This document shows positions 44,186 to 54,218 of a DNA stretch of 64,000 bases, piece after piece. Location of the stretch: assembly GCF_039907765.1 (NCBI RefSeq), contig NZ_JARDJI010000022.1, positions 1 through 64,000 of the forward strand. Reading direction: 5' to 3'. Source of the stretch: Aminobacter sp039907765 (lineage in GTDB: Bacteria; Pseudomonadota; Alphaproteobacteria; Rhizobiales; Rhizobiaceae). Position numbers and translations under genes: made by a program. The notes under the pieces are model-generated. The model saw nothing but the letters and a program-made list of their open reading frames with translations. It was not told where the DNA came from and did no database searches. Within the stretch, counting starts at the first letter, position 1. Every line of letters starts with the position of its first letter.

Positions 44186-45022
44186 CTAGCCGACGACGAT
44201 CGGGCTCTTGCCGTGGACGCGGCTGAAGAGGTCGATGACGTCCTGGTTGATCATGCGCACGCAGCCCGACGACATGGCCTGGCCGATGGTCCACCACTCG
44301 GGCGAGCCATGCACGCGGTAGCCGGTGTCGCGGCCGTCCTGGAAAATGTAGAGCGCACGCGCCCCGAGCGGGTTGTCGAGGCCGCCGGGCTGGCCGCCGC
44401 GCCATTTCTCCAGTTCCGGCTTGCGGGCGATCATCTCCGGCGGCGGCGTCCATGTCGGCCATTTCTTGCCGTACTGGATGTTGGCGCGGCCGGACCAGCG
44501 GAAGCCGTCGCGGCCGATGCCGACGCCGTAGCGGATGGCGTCGCCGCCCGGCTGGACGAGATAGAGATACCTCTCCTGCAGCCGCACGACGATGGTGCCG
44601 GGCGCTTCGCCGGTCGGATCGACGACGATCTGGCGGCGGAACTTGGGGTCGACCTTGGCGAAGGGGATCTCCGGCAGCTGGTAGCCTTCGTCGGTGAAGG
44701 AAGCGTACATCAGCTCGGGGCTGGTGACCTGCTTGTCGACGCTGATGCTGGGCCGGATCGATCCGGTGGGCGTGGTGTCGAGCCCCATCTCCGGCACCTG
44801 CAGCATCTCCATGTCGAGCGTGCGGCTGCAGCCGGCGAGCAGGCCGGCAGCGCCGATGCCGAGAAGGACGCTGCGGCGCGAGGCGGATTTCGGGGCGTTG
44901 TGGTCGTTCGGGCCGGAGACCGGCGAAGCAGGCGATTTCGACACGGCACAATTCCACTGGTTACGCGGGTGGCCTGGCCCCGAGAAAACTCCGGCCGGAT
45001 AGACCGCATTTTCGGCATTCAT
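44186..45022 (-). CDS. L,D-transpeptidase (YkuD domain), probable lipoprotein or Tat-exported
   Basis: A 278-residue (or shorter) enzyme that cross-links or anchors peptidoglycan. The twin-arginine-like RRSVLLGIGAAGLLAGC combines a Tat-like start with a lipobox (LAGC). The YkuD catalytic site is HGSPEWW ... MSSGCVRMINQDV, with the nucleophilic Cys. The annotated ATG at 45022 places 47 residues before the RR; a GTG at 44944 would give a more normal signal sequence. Alphaproteobacteria commonly carry many paralogues of this type. Confidence 0.85.
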   Translation of the reverse strand: MNAENAVYPAGVFSGPGHPRNQWNCAVSKSPASPVSGPNDHNAPKSASRRSVLLGIGAAGLLAGCSRTLDMEMLQVPEMGLDTTPTGSIRPSISVDKQVTSPELMYASFTDEGYQLPEIPFAKVDPKFRRQIVVDPTGEAPGTIVVRLQERYLYLVQPGGDAIRYGVGIGRDGFRWSGRANIQYGKKWPTWTPPPEMIARKPELEKWRGGQPGGLDNPLGARALYIFQDGRDTGYRVHGSPEWWTIGQAMSSGCVRMINQDVIDLFSRVHGKSPIVVG

Positions 45023-45115
45023 GGTTGAGAAAGGGTGAATGCGGCGTGCTTCCCGTTAAGGGCTTTACAACGGTGCCGCGGCGGAGCTTGATCGCCGCTC
45101 AACAGGGAGACCGCC

Positions 45116-45739
45116 ATGTCGTTCGAAAGCTGGGCCGCCTTTGCCGCCGCATCCGCCGTGCTGCTCGTGATCCCCGGGCCGACGATCCTCCTGGTCGTTT
45201 CCTATGCGCTCGGCCAGGGCTGGCGCACGGCGCTGCCGATGGCGGTGGGCGTGGCGCTCGGCGACTTCACCGCAATGACGCTGTCGATGCTCGGCATCGG
45301 CGCACTGCTTGCGGCGTCCGCCACGATCTTCACCATCGTGAAGTGGATCGGCGCGGCCTACCTGATCTATCTCGGCATCAAGCTGTTCCGCGCCGGTGGT
45401 GCGCTCGACGCCAAGCCGCGCACGGATGCAGCGTCAGCCGCCAAGATGATGGCGCATGCCTGGATCGTGACGGCGCTGAACCCCAAGAGCATAACCTTCT
45501 TCGTCGCCTTCCTGCCGCAGTTCCTGGACCGCAGCGCCGATTTCTGGACGCAGATGGCGATCTTCGAGCTGACCTTCCTGACGCTCGCCTTCGCCAACGC
45601 CTTCGGCTACGCGCTGGTGGCCGCGCGGGCCCGCAAGGTGGTGTCGAACCCGCGCGCCATCCGCATTTTCAACCGTACCGGCGGCACGCTGCTGGTCGGC
45701 GCCGGCATCGCGGCGGCGGCGGCACGCTCCGGGCACTGA
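45116..45739 (+). CDS. LysE/RhtB-family amino acid exporter
   Basis: A 207-residue inner-membrane protein with about six hydrophobic segments. Family words: LLVIPGPTILLVVSYALGQGWRTALPMAVGVALGD and HAWIVTALNPKSITFFVAFLPQF. It exports amino acids or related solutes; the substrate cannot be read from sequence. GGGAG lies 7 bases upstream of the ATG. It ends 10 bases before the TPR protein gene on the same strand. Confidence 0.9.
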   Translation: MSFESWAAFAAASAVLLVIPGPTILLVVSYALGQGWRTALPMAVGVALGDFTAMTLSMLGIGALLAASATIFTIVKWIGAAYLIYLGIKLFRAGGALDAKPRTDAASAAKMMAHAWIVTALNPKSITFFVAFLPQFLDRSADFWTQMAIFELTFLTLAFANAFGYALVAARARKVVSNPRAIRIFNRTGGTLLVGAGIAAAAARSGH

Positions 45740-45749
45740 GGAGCCCGTC

Positions 45750-47072
45750 GTGGTGAAGGACAGGCTCGGTCTTGCGCTGAGCGGCGCCGACGAGGCGGCC
45801 GCCGCGTATTACGAGCGAGGCGTGAGCGAACTGCAGCGCTTCGTCGGCGATCCGGTCGGCTCCGCCGACAAGGCGATCGCGGCGGCGCCCGACTTCGTCA
45901 TGGCGCATGTGCTGAAGGGTTGGCTCTACGGTCTGTCGACCGAGCGCGAGGCGATGGTCGTGGCGCGGGATTGCCACCATACGGCGGCCGGTCTTGCCGC
46001 AACGGCGCGCGAGAAGGCGCATGTCGCCGCCCTCGGGCGTCTCGCCGGCGGTCACTGGCACGAAGCCGGGCATATCCTGGCGGAGCTGACGGCGGAGCAT
46101 CCCACCGATGCGCTGGCGCTGCAGGCCGGGCACCAGATCGACTTCTTCACCGGCAACGCCTTGATGCTGCGCGACCGCATCGCACGTGCGATGCCGGCAT
46201 GGGGCAGGGGCATGCCGGGCTATCACGCCATCCTCGGCATGCAGGCCTTCGGCTTCGAGGAGATGGGCGACTATGCGCGCGCCGAGGCGCTGGGCCGGGA
46301 GGCAGTGGCGCTGGAGCCGCGCGACGGCTGGGCCCAGCATGCGGTGGCGCATGTGATGGAGATGCAGAGCCGCCAGGGCGACGGCATCGCCTGGATGCGC
46401 GGCAACGCCGAGGCCTGGACGAAGGAGAGCTTTCTCCAGGTGCACAACTGGTGGCACCTGGCGCTGTTCCACTACGATCTCGGCGAGACCGACGAGGTGC
46501 TCGCCCTCTATGACGGGCCGATCTACGGCGCGCAGTCGAAGCTGGCGCTCAACATGGTCGATGCCTCGGCGATCCTGTGGCGGCTGCATCTGGGTGGCGT
46601 CGATGTCGGCGCACGCTGGGCGGATCTCGCGGCCAACTGGGCGCCGAAGGCCGCAGCCGGCAACTACGCCTTCAACGATGCGCATGCGATGATGGCTTTC
46701 GTCGGCGCCGGGCTCGAAGCGCCGTCCAAGGCGATGCTCGACACCCAGCGCGAGGCGATTGCCCGCGACGACGACAACGCCGCCTTCACCCGTGACGTCG
46801 GCCACCCGGTGACGCTTGCGGTGAAGGCCTTCGGGGAAGGGCGCTATGGCGAGACCGTCAGCCTGCTCGAACCCGTGCGTGCCATCGCCCACCGCTTCGG
46901 CGGCAGCCACGCCCAGCGCGACGTCATCGAGCTGACGCTGATCGAGGCCGCCCTGCGCGACGGCAATGACGCGCTGGCCGTGAAGCTGGCCACCGCACGC
47001 AACCATGCGCGGCCGGCAAGCCCGCTATCGGGCCTGTTCGTCCAGCGAGCTGCACTTCTCGCGCATGGCTGA
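45750..47072 (+). CDS. Tetratricopeptide protein, TTC38-like
   Basis: A 440-residue helical protein with degenerate TPR motifs, including YYERGVSELQRFVGDP, FEEMGDYARAEALGREAVALEPRDGWAQHAVAHVMEMQSRQGDGIAWM and the conserved HNWWHLALFHYDLGE. This pattern belongs to the TTC38-like family, of unknown function. It is cytoplasmic by appearance. It begins with a GTG (45750 or 45753) after GAGGAG. It probably forms an operon with the LysE-like gene. Confidence 0.78.
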   Translation: MVKDRLGLALSGADEAAAAYYERGVSELQRFVGDPVGSADKAIAAAPDFVMAHVLKGWLYGLSTEREAMVVARDCHHTAAGLAATAREKAHVAALGRLAGGHWHEAGHILAELTAEHPTDALALQAGHQIDFFTGNALMLRDRIARAMPAWGRGMPGYHAILGMQAFGFEEMGDYARAEALGREAVALEPRDGWAQHAVAHVMEMQSRQGDGIAWMRGNAEAWTKESFLQVHNWWHLALFHYDLGETDEVLALYDGPIYGAQSKLALNMVDASAILWRLHLGGVDVGARWADLAANWAPKAAAGNYAFNDAHAMMAFVGAGLEAPSKAMLDTQREAIARDDDNAAFTRDVGHPVTLAVKAFGEGRYGETVSLLEPVRAIAHRFGGSHAQRDVIELTLIEAALRDGNDALAVKLATARNHARPASPLSGLFVQRAALLAHG

Positions 47073-47104
47073 CTGAGACCGAAGGCCCGTCGCCGAGGCG
47101 CTCG

Positions 47105-47133
47105 ATTTATTTTTTGCGAGTTCCGAAATAAAT
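47105..47133. promoter_or_regulatory. Candidate operator upstream of xylB
   Basis: A perfect dyad ATTTATTT (47105-47112) / AAATAAAT (47126-47133) with a 13-base spacer lies in the 216-base gap before xylB, and is conspicuously AT-rich for this genome. A sugar-responsive repressor such as XylR (ROK family) is a candidate ligand. No copy of this dyad is obvious before xylA. Confidence 0.45.
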
Positions 47134-47288
47134 GTCGACCCGGCCCGGGAATGTTTGCTAATAAGCATCGTCCGTCGGAGGAACGGGCAGGTGGCCCGGC
47201 CGTTTCAGCCTGTTGGCGATGAGGCCGGCCAATGACGTGAGAGGATGGACGCGACGAGCGTCCGCGTCGCTCATTCGGGAGGAATGGC

Positions 47289-48740
<1,452 letters not shown>

Positions 48741-48746
48741 GGTCGC

Positions 48747-48805
48747 ACTCCTTCGCACCCCCCTCTGCCCTGCCGGGCATCTCCCCCACAAGGGGGGAGA
48801 TCAGT
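48747..48805. repeat. Palindromic element
   Basis: Contains GCCCTGCCGGGCATCTCCCCC then ACAAGGGGGGAGATCAGTCGCG (shortened here into two adjoining parts). The CTCCCCC/GGGGGAG stem is shared with the element at 59904-60115, which carries the same AGATCAGTCGCG flank. It lies between the convergent xylB and SnoaL-like genes and could act as a terminator for both. Confidence 0.7.
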
Positions 48806-48814
48806 CGCGTCGCC

Positions 48815-49174
48815 TCAGCCCGGCACCCTGTCGAGGAAGCCGGTGATGGCGCTCAGGCGGCCGCCCTCGATGGTGGCGAAGTCGGAGCCCTCGATCACCG
48901 CGTCGACGCCGTCGGGGCCAAGGCCCCAGGAGAAGCGGATGTTGTCGCCGAAGCCGTCGGCACTGCCCTTCAGCCTGAAGCGGAAGCCGGGGAACTGGCC
49001 GTGCACGCCGGCGATCAGCGCGTCGATGCCGCCATGGCCGTCGCCCTGCATGATCGGGTCGCGGTAGCTGACGGCGGAGGTGAAGGCGGCGTCCATCTTG
49101 GCCTTGCGGACGGCTGCGTCGGTCTCGTTCCAGGCGGCGATGTAGGCCTCGGCGATGGCGTTGTAATCGGTCAT
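48815..49174 (-). CDS. SnoaL-like / NTF2-fold protein
   Basis: A 119-residue small alpha-beta barrel protein, beginning YNAIAEAYIAAWNETD with a conserved YRDPIMQGDGHGGIDAL and ending ITGFLDRVPG. SnoaL-like proteins include steroid isomerase-type enzymes and many of unknown role. The ATG at 49174 is used; a longer frame from 49333 extends across the xylA upstream region and has no family support. It is inserted between xylB and xylA in the opposite orientation. Confidence 0.78.
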   Translation of the reverse strand: MTDYNAIAEAYIAAWNETDAAVRKAKMDAAFTSAVSYRDPIMQGDGHGGIDALIAGVHGQFPGFRFRLKGSADGFGDNIRFSWGLGPDGVDAVIEGSDFATIEGGRLSAITGFLDRVPG

Positions 49175-49325
49175 TTCTGCACTCCGTCGGGTTCGTCCTG
49201 GTTGACGCGGCCTTTGTCGCAGCAGGCTCGACTGGAACCAATTACGCCTGAAGTAATCGAATTCGGAAATTCTGCAGTCGCCCGGCAGCGGGCGGCGATG
49301 CTTACTCACTGAAAGGAGTTCTCCC

Positions 49326-50636
49326 ATGAGCACCGGCTATTTCGGCGACATCAAGCCCGTCAAATACGAGGGGCCCGACAGCACCAATCCGCTGGCCTAC
49401 CGCCACTACAACGCCGACGAGGTGGTGCTCGGCAAAAGGCTGGAGGACCATCTGCGCTTCGCCGTCGCCTACTGGCACAGCTTCGCCTGGCCGGGCGGCG
49501 ACCCGTTCGGTGGCCAGACTTTTGAACGCCCCTGGTTTGGGGAAACGATGGAGCATGCCAGGCTGAAGGCCGACGTCGCGTTCGAGCTGTTCTCGCTGCT
49601 GGGCGTGCCCTATTTCTGCTTCCACGATGCCGACGTGCGGCCCGAGGGGACCAACTTCGCCGAGAGTGCCAAGCGCCTCGACGAGATCGCCGGCCATTTC
49701 GAGGCCAAGATGGCCAAGACCGGCGTCAAACTTCTGTGGGGCACGGCGAACCTGTTCTCCAACCGCCGCTTCATGGCGGGTGCGGCGACCAACCCCGATC
49801 CGGACGTCTTCGCCTATGCGGCAGCGACTGTGAAGCATTGCATGGACGTCACCAAGCGGCTCAAGGGCGAGAACTACGTGCTGTGGGGTGGGCGCGAAGG
49901 CTATGAGACGCTGCTCAACACCGACATGGGCCGCGAACTCGACCAGCTCGGCCGCTTCCTCAACCTCGTCGTCGACTACAAGCACAGGATCGGCTTCACC
50001 GGCACGATCCTGATCGAGCCGAAGCCGCAGGAGCCGACCAAGCACCAGTACGACTACGACGTCGCCACCGTCTACGGCTTCCTGAAAAAGTACGGGCTGG
50101 AGAAGGAGGTGAAGGTCAATATCGAGCAGGGCCACGCGATCCTGGCCGGTCACTCGTTCGAGCACGAGCTGGCGACCGCCAATGCGCTCGGCATCTTCGG
50201 CTCCATCGACATGAACCGCAACGACTACCAGTCGGGCTGGGACACCGACCAGTTCCCCAACAACGTGCCGGAGATGGCGCTGGCCTACTACCAGGTGCTG
50301 CTCGGCGGCGGCTTCAAGACGGGCGGCACCAATTTCGACGCCAAGCTGCGCCGCCAGTCGCTCGATCCGGAGGACCTGCTGGTCGCCCATATCGGCGGCA
50401 TGGATGCCTGCGCCCGTGGCCTGAAGGCGGCGGCCAGGATGATCGAGGACAAGGCGCTGTCCGGCCCGCTCGACGCCCGCTACGCCGGCTGGAACGCGGC
50501 CGAGGCCAAGGCGATGCTGGCAGGCGAGCGCACGCTGGAGGAGATCGCCGCGCGCGTGGTCAAGGACGGCATCGAGCCGCAGCCGAAGTCGGGGCGGCAG
50601 GAATATCTGGAGAACGTCGTCAACCGCTACGTCTGA
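49326..50636 (+). CDS. xylA: Xylose isomerase
   Basis: A 436-residue class II xylose isomerase converting D-xylose to D-xylulose. Catalytic and metal words: SFAWPGGDPFG, FCFHDADVRPEG (catalytic His), LIEPKPQEPTKHQYDYD (metal Glu), NIEQGHA and GSIDMNRND. AAAGGAG lies upstream of the ATG at 49326. Together with xylB it gives a complete isomerase pathway of xylose into the pentose phosphate pathway; the xylose importer and XylR are not in this window. Confidence 0.96.
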   Translation: MSTGYFGDIKPVKYEGPDSTNPLAYRHYNADEVVLGKRLEDHLRFAVAYWHSFAWPGGDPFGGQTFERPWFGETMEHARLKADVAFELFSLLGVPYFCFHDADVRPEGTNFAESAKRLDEIAGHFEAKMAKTGVKLLWGTANLFSNRRFMAGAATNPDPDVFAYAAATVKHCMDVTKRLKGENYVLWGGREGYETLLNTDMGRELDQLGRFLNLVVDYKHRIGFTGTILIEPKPQEPTKHQYDYDVATVYGFLKKYGLEKEVKVNIEQGHAILAGHSFEHELATANALGIFGSIDMNRNDYQSGWDTDQFPNNVPEMALAYYQVLLGGGFKTGGTNFDAKLRRQSLDPEDLLVAHIGGMDACARGLKAAARMIEDKALSGPLDARYAGWNAAEAKAMLAGERTLEEIAARVVKDGIEPQPKSGRQEYLENVVNRYV

Positions 50637-50795
50637 CGGCGCGTTCCAGGCACGGCTGTCGGAAACCATGGAGGCCCCACGCGCGGTTGGCGGGTGGGGC
50701 GCAGGCGGTTGAGGTTCCGGCGGGGGCACACCTTGCCCCCGAATTGCCCCTTTCTCGCCCTCATGGCGCCAGTCGAATCAGCCACTTAGTGTTCC

Positions 50796-51026
50796 ATGAG
50801 ACGGGAACAAAAGACTTTCACCACCGACAGGCACGATCCGGCGATCGAGGCTCTCCTCGACAAGTCGGAGGCCGTTTCGATCGTCGACCGCCTGATGGCG
50901 CTGCCGCCGGTCACGGAGACCGAACTGTCCGACGAATGGAGCCGGGCAGTGGCAAAGCGGCTCGAACTCGTGCTCGCCGAGAGCATGCGGGCGCGGATCG
51001 ACCACGAAGGCCGCGACGCGGCATAG
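50796..51026 (+). CDS. Small hypothetical protein
   Basis: A 76-residue acidic/basic soluble protein (MRREQKTFTTDRHDP ... MRARIDHEGRDAA) with no recognised family. The codon usage looks coding by eye (G/C in third positions in this frame), and a clear stop lies 51 bases before the next gene. No strong ribosome site is seen. It could be a real lineage-specific gene. Confidence 0.45.
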   Translation: MRREQKTFTTDRHDPAIEALLDKSEAVSIVDRLMALPPVTETELSDEWSRAVAKRLELVLAESMRARIDHEGRDAA

Positions 51027-51051
51027 CCCCTTGCCGCCGCGTTTGACGAAC

Positions 51052-51073
51052 GGAGGATGGTCAGCCATCCTCC
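51052..51073 (+). other. Hairpin and six-codon leader before the HAD phosphatase gene
   Basis: GGAGGATGG, a TCAG loop and CCATCCTCC form a perfect 9-base stem ending 4 bases before the next start codon. The left arm carries a GGAGG site and an ATG at 51057 that opens a six-codon frame (MVSHPP) whose TAG abuts the ATG of the next gene. The structure could be a terminator for the small upstream gene or a translational control element. Confidence 0.45.
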
Positions 51074-51077
51074 TTAG

Positions 51078-51848
51078 ATGATACGCGCGGTGCTCCTGGA
51101 TCTTTCGGGCGTCGTCTATGACGGCGACACGCCGATCCGGGGCGCGGTCGAGGCGATCGCGCTTCTGCGCGATGCCGGTCTGCCCATCCGCTTCGTCAGC
51201 AACACCACGCGCTCGCCGCGGCAGGCGATCGTGGTGCAACTGGCCGGGCTCGGCATTACCATCGCGGATGACGAACTGCTGACGCCGGCGAACGCCGCGG
51301 TTGCCTGGCTTACGGCGCATGGCTGCAGCCCGCATCTGCTCGTGCATCCGGATCTCGAAGCGGAGTTCTCCGGCGTCCCCGCGGGCGAGCTGAAGGCCGT
51401 CGTGGTCGGCGACGCCGCAGAGGCGTTCGACTATGCCGCGATGAACGGCGCCTTCCGGCAGCTCGTCGACGGCGCCGAGTTCCTGGCGCTCGCCACCAAC
51501 CGGACCTTCAAGGACGCCGATGGCGGCCTCAGCCTCGATGCCGGGGCCTTCGTCGCCGCGCTCGAGTTCGCCGCCGGCAAGCAGGCGATCGTGCTCGGCA
51601 AGCCGTCGCGCGACTTCTTCCACGCCGCCCTTGCCGGCCTGGGCTGCGGGCCGGGCGATGCCGTCATGGTCGGCGACGACATGGAGAGCGACGTCGCCGG
51701 CGCGTTGCGTGCCGGGCTGGGGGCAGGGCTGCTGGTCCGCACCGGCAAGTATCGGCCGGGCGACGAGGGCCGCTTCGCGCCGCACCCGACCGCGGTCGTC
51801 GACGACCTGGAAGCTGCGGTCGAGTGGATTGTTCGCAAGCGGGGCTGA
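51078..51848 (+). CDS. HAD-superfamily (IIA) phosphatase, LHPP-like
   Basis: A 256-residue HAD phosphatase. Motif I is DLSGVVYDG, with Ser in place of the second Asp of DxDG; this is the known form in the LHPP (phospholysine/phosphohistidine inorganic pyrophosphate phosphatase) subgroup. Motif II lies in RFVSNTTRSPRQ, motif III in LGKPSRDFF and motif IV in VMVGDDMESDVAGALRAG. The small-molecule or phosphoprotein substrate is unknown. Confidence 0.85.
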   Translation: MIRAVLLDLSGVVYDGDTPIRGAVEAIALLRDAGLPIRFVSNTTRSPRQAIVVQLAGLGITIADDELLTPANAAVAWLTAHGCSPHLLVHPDLEAEFSGVPAGELKAVVVGDAAEAFDYAAMNGAFRQLVDGAEFLALATNRTFKDADGGLSLDAGAFVAALEFAAGKQAIVLGKPSRDFFHAALAGLGCGPGDAVMVGDDMESDVAGALRAGLGAGLLVRTGKYRPGDEGRFAPHPTAVVDDLEAAVEWIVRKRG

Positions 51849-51882
51849 TAGGCCGCCTGCATCCTCGCTCGTGCATGTGAGG

Positions 51883-52026
51883 TTACCCCCACCCCTAACC
51901 CCTCCCCACAAGGGGGAGGGGGATTCCGGGGCTGCTCGCGCCAAGCGAGATGTTGTCACCATTGGATCGTATAGCGCGACGCAAAACCTCCCTCCCCCTT
52001 GTGGGGAGGGATTGAGGGTGGGGGTA
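51883..52026. repeat. MITE-like element with 40-base terminal inverted repeats
   Basis: The left arm (51883-51922) and the right arm (51987-52026) are near-perfect reverse complements, beginning TTACCCCCACCC and ending GGGTGGGGGTA. Each arm contains the CTCCCC/GGGGAG stem. The 64-base centre is unique. It lies between two convergent genes. It belongs to the same family as the elements in and around the acyl-CoA ligase gene. Confidence 0.8.
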
Positions 52027-52059
52027 TGAAGCACACGGGCGCCGCCGGCAGAGCGCCAA

Positions 52060-53040
52060 CTACCCCCGCCGCATCCTGACCGGGGCCGTTCCGAACGCAC
52101 GCGAAAAGCTGCGGGAAAAGGCGGCGGCGGAGGAGAAGCCGGTGCGCTCGGCCACTTCGGCCATGCTGACGCGGGTATCCACCACCAGCCGGCGGGCGGC
52201 ACTCAATCTGAGCCTGAGATAGTAGGCGCCCGGCGTTTCGCCGATCGAGGCGCGGAAGATGCTTTCGAGCGTGCGCGCCGTCACCCCGGCGCGCCTGGCG
52301 ATCGCGGCGATCGTCAGCGGGCGGTCGACATGCGCCTCCATCAGCCGGATCGCCTGGGCGAGCCGCGGATCGTAACCGTCGAGCCGGCCGAGCGAGACCA
52401 GCGGCTGGGCATCGGTTGCGGCACGCGACTGGTCGTAGATGAAGACGCTGGCCACATCGAGCGCCACCGCCATGCCGAGCCGCGACCGCACCAGATGCAG
52501 CATCAGGTCGAAGGTCGGCGCGGCACCGCCGCAGGTGAACACCGGGCCGTCGATGATGTAGCGGTCGGGGCGCACCTCGACCTCGGGAAAGGCCACTGAA
52601 AAGTCCTCCAGGTCCTCCCAGTGCGTGGTCGCGGCCCGGCCGTCCAGCAGGCCGGCGCGGGCGACCAGCCAGGTGCCGGCCTCGACGCCGCCGACCGCCC
52701 GCGCGCCACGCGCGGCGCGGCGCAGGCCGCCGAGCAGCTTGGAGGTGGCGTAGCCCTGCGTGCCGAAGCCGGCGATGACGACGAGCACGTCGCATGGTTC
52801 GCCGGGATCGAAGGCACCGGATACGGCTACCGGCAGGCCACAGGTGGTGAACGCCGGCTCCCCGGTGGCCGAGACGAGGCGGAAATCGAACAGCGTTTCG
52901 CCGGCGATGCGGTTGGCGGCGCGCAGCGGATCGATGGCGGAGGCCACGCACATGATGGACGCGCCGGAGAAGACCAGCATCGTCACCCTGAGCGGGGCCC
53001 GCTCGCTGCGAAAGATTGTCGGTTTTTCGCTCTTGGCCAT
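52060..53040 (-). CDS. GlxA-type AraC-family regulator, CdhR-like
   Basis: A 326-residue regulator. The N-terminal DJ-1/PfpI-like domain (about 15-190, with VTMLVFSGASIMCVASAIDPLRAAN and GVEAGTWLVARAGLL) is fused to an AraC-type DNA-binding domain (about 220-320, with LTIAAIARRAGVTARTLESIFRA and VAERTGFSSAAAFSRSFSRAFG). This is the build of CdhR, the carnitine-responsive activator in Pseudomonas, and the divergent gene is a BKACE of the carnitine pathway, so a carnitine-sensing role is likely. Confidence 0.85.
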   Translation of the reverse strand: MAKSEKPTIFRSERAPLRVTMLVFSGASIMCVASAIDPLRAANRIAGETLFDFRLVSATGEPAFTTCGLPVAVSGAFDPGEPCDVLVVIAGFGTQGYATSKLLGGLRRAARGARAVGGVEAGTWLVARAGLLDGRAATTHWEDLEDFSVAFPEVEVRPDRYIIDGPVFTCGGAAPTFDLMLHLVRSRLGMAVALDVASVFIYDQSRAATDAQPLVSLGRLDGYDPRLAQAIRLMEAHVDRPLTIAAIARRAGVTARTLESIFRASIGETPGAYYLRLRLSAARRLVVDTRVSMAEVAERTGFSSAAAFSRSFSRAFGTAPVRMRRG

Positions 53041-53120
53041 TTGGATTTCGTAAAACGCAAAACAGACGCGCGCAAGCGGCGCGATGATCGCGGCCAGATG
53101 TTTCGTATGGGAGGAATGCG

Positions 53121-54038
53121 ATGCCGCTCGAGATGAACCGCGAGGTCTTCATTACCTGTGCCGTGACCGGGTCCGGTGGAACGCAGGATCGCAGCCATCT
53201 GGTGCCGCGTTCGCCCAAGCAGATCGCCGACTCGGCCATCGAGGCGGCCAAGGCGGGCGCGGCGATCGTCCACTGCCATGTGCGCGATCCCGAGACCGGC
53301 AAGCCGCGCCGCGACATCCATCTCTACCGCGAGGTGACCGAGCGCATCCGCGAGGCCGACGTCGACGTGGTGCTCAACCTCACCGCCGGCATGGGCGGCG
53401 ACATGGTGTTCGGCGGTGTCGAGAGCCCGCTGCCGCTGAAGGAAGCCGGCACCGACATGGGCGGCGCGTCGAACCGCGTCGAGCATGTGCGCCAGTGCCT
53501 GCCGGAGATCTGCACGCTCGACTGCGGCACGATGAACTTCGCCGAGGCCGACTACGTCATGACCAACACGCCGGGCATGCTGCGCGCCATGGGCGGCATG
53601 ATGACGGCGATGGGCGTCAAGCCGGAGATCGAGGCCTTCGACACCGGCCACCTGTGGTTCGCCAAGCAGCTGGTGGAGGAGGGCGTGCTCAAGCCCGACG
53701 CGCTGGTGCAGCTGTGCATGGGCGTGCCGTGGGGCGCCCCCGACGACCTCAACACCTTCATGGCCATGGTCAACAACGTGCCGAAGAGCTGGACCTTCTC
53801 GGCCTTCTCGCTCGGCCGCAACCAGATGGCCTATGCCGCGGCCGCAGTGCTTGCCGGCGGCAACGTGCGCGTCGGCCTCGAGGACAACCTCTGGCTCGAC
53901 AAGGGCGTGCTGGCGACCAATGCGCAGCTGGTCGAGAAGGCGGTGACGGTCGTCGAGACCCTCGGCGCGCGGGTCATCGGGCCCGAAGAGGTACGCAAGA
54001 AGCTGAATCTTACGAAGCGCGCGCCGCTGGCGGCGTGA
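53121..54038 (+). CDS. cdhC: BKACE (DUF849) enzyme, probable dehydrocarnitine cleavage enzyme
   Basis: A 305-residue beta-keto acid cleavage enzyme. In carnitine degradation the family transfers the betaine part of 3-dehydrocarnitine to CoA from acetyl-CoA, giving betainyl-CoA and acetoacetate. Zinc ligands His51 and His53 lie in IVHCHVRDPETG; GLEDNLW near the C-terminus supplies the conserved Glu. GGAGG lies before the ATG at 53121. Divergent from the CdhR-like regulator and upstream of carnitine dehydrogenase, which fixes the likely substrate. Confidence 0.88.
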   Translation: MPLEMNREVFITCAVTGSGGTQDRSHLVPRSPKQIADSAIEAAKAGAAIVHCHVRDPETGKPRRDIHLYREVTERIREADVDVVLNLTAGMGGDMVFGGVESPLPLKEAGTDMGGASNRVEHVRQCLPEICTLDCGTMNFAEADYVMTNTPGMLRAMGGMMTAMGVKPEIEAFDTGHLWFAKQLVEEGVLKPDALVQLCMGVPWGAPDDLNTFMAMVNNVPKSWTFSAFSLGRNQMAYAAAAVLAGGNVRVGLEDNLWLDKGVLATNAQLVEKAVTVVETLGARVIGPEEVRKKLNLTKRAPLAA

Positions 54039-54060
54039 CCACCTTGCGATGAAGACAATC

Positions 54061-54200
54061 ACCCCCACTCCGGCTCGCTGCGCTCGCCACCTCTCCCCCT
54101 GCCCGGGGGAGAGGAAAGGTGCCAAGGTTGCGGCCGTCCTTCCTCTCCCCCGTCGATCGGAGGAGAGGTGGTTTGCGCAGCAAACCGGAGCGGGGGTCGA
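54061..54200. repeat. 140-base palindromic element, left partner
   Basis: Starts CCCCCACTCCGGCTCGCTGC and ends CAAACCGGAGCGGGGG. Its reverse complement matches 55317-55456 over the full 140 bases with a modest number of differences. Internal CTCTCCCC/GGGGAGAG stems are present. The two copies bracket the cdhA gene exactly. Confidence 0.88.
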
Positions 54201-54218
54201 ATTTGGGGGACTGGAACC

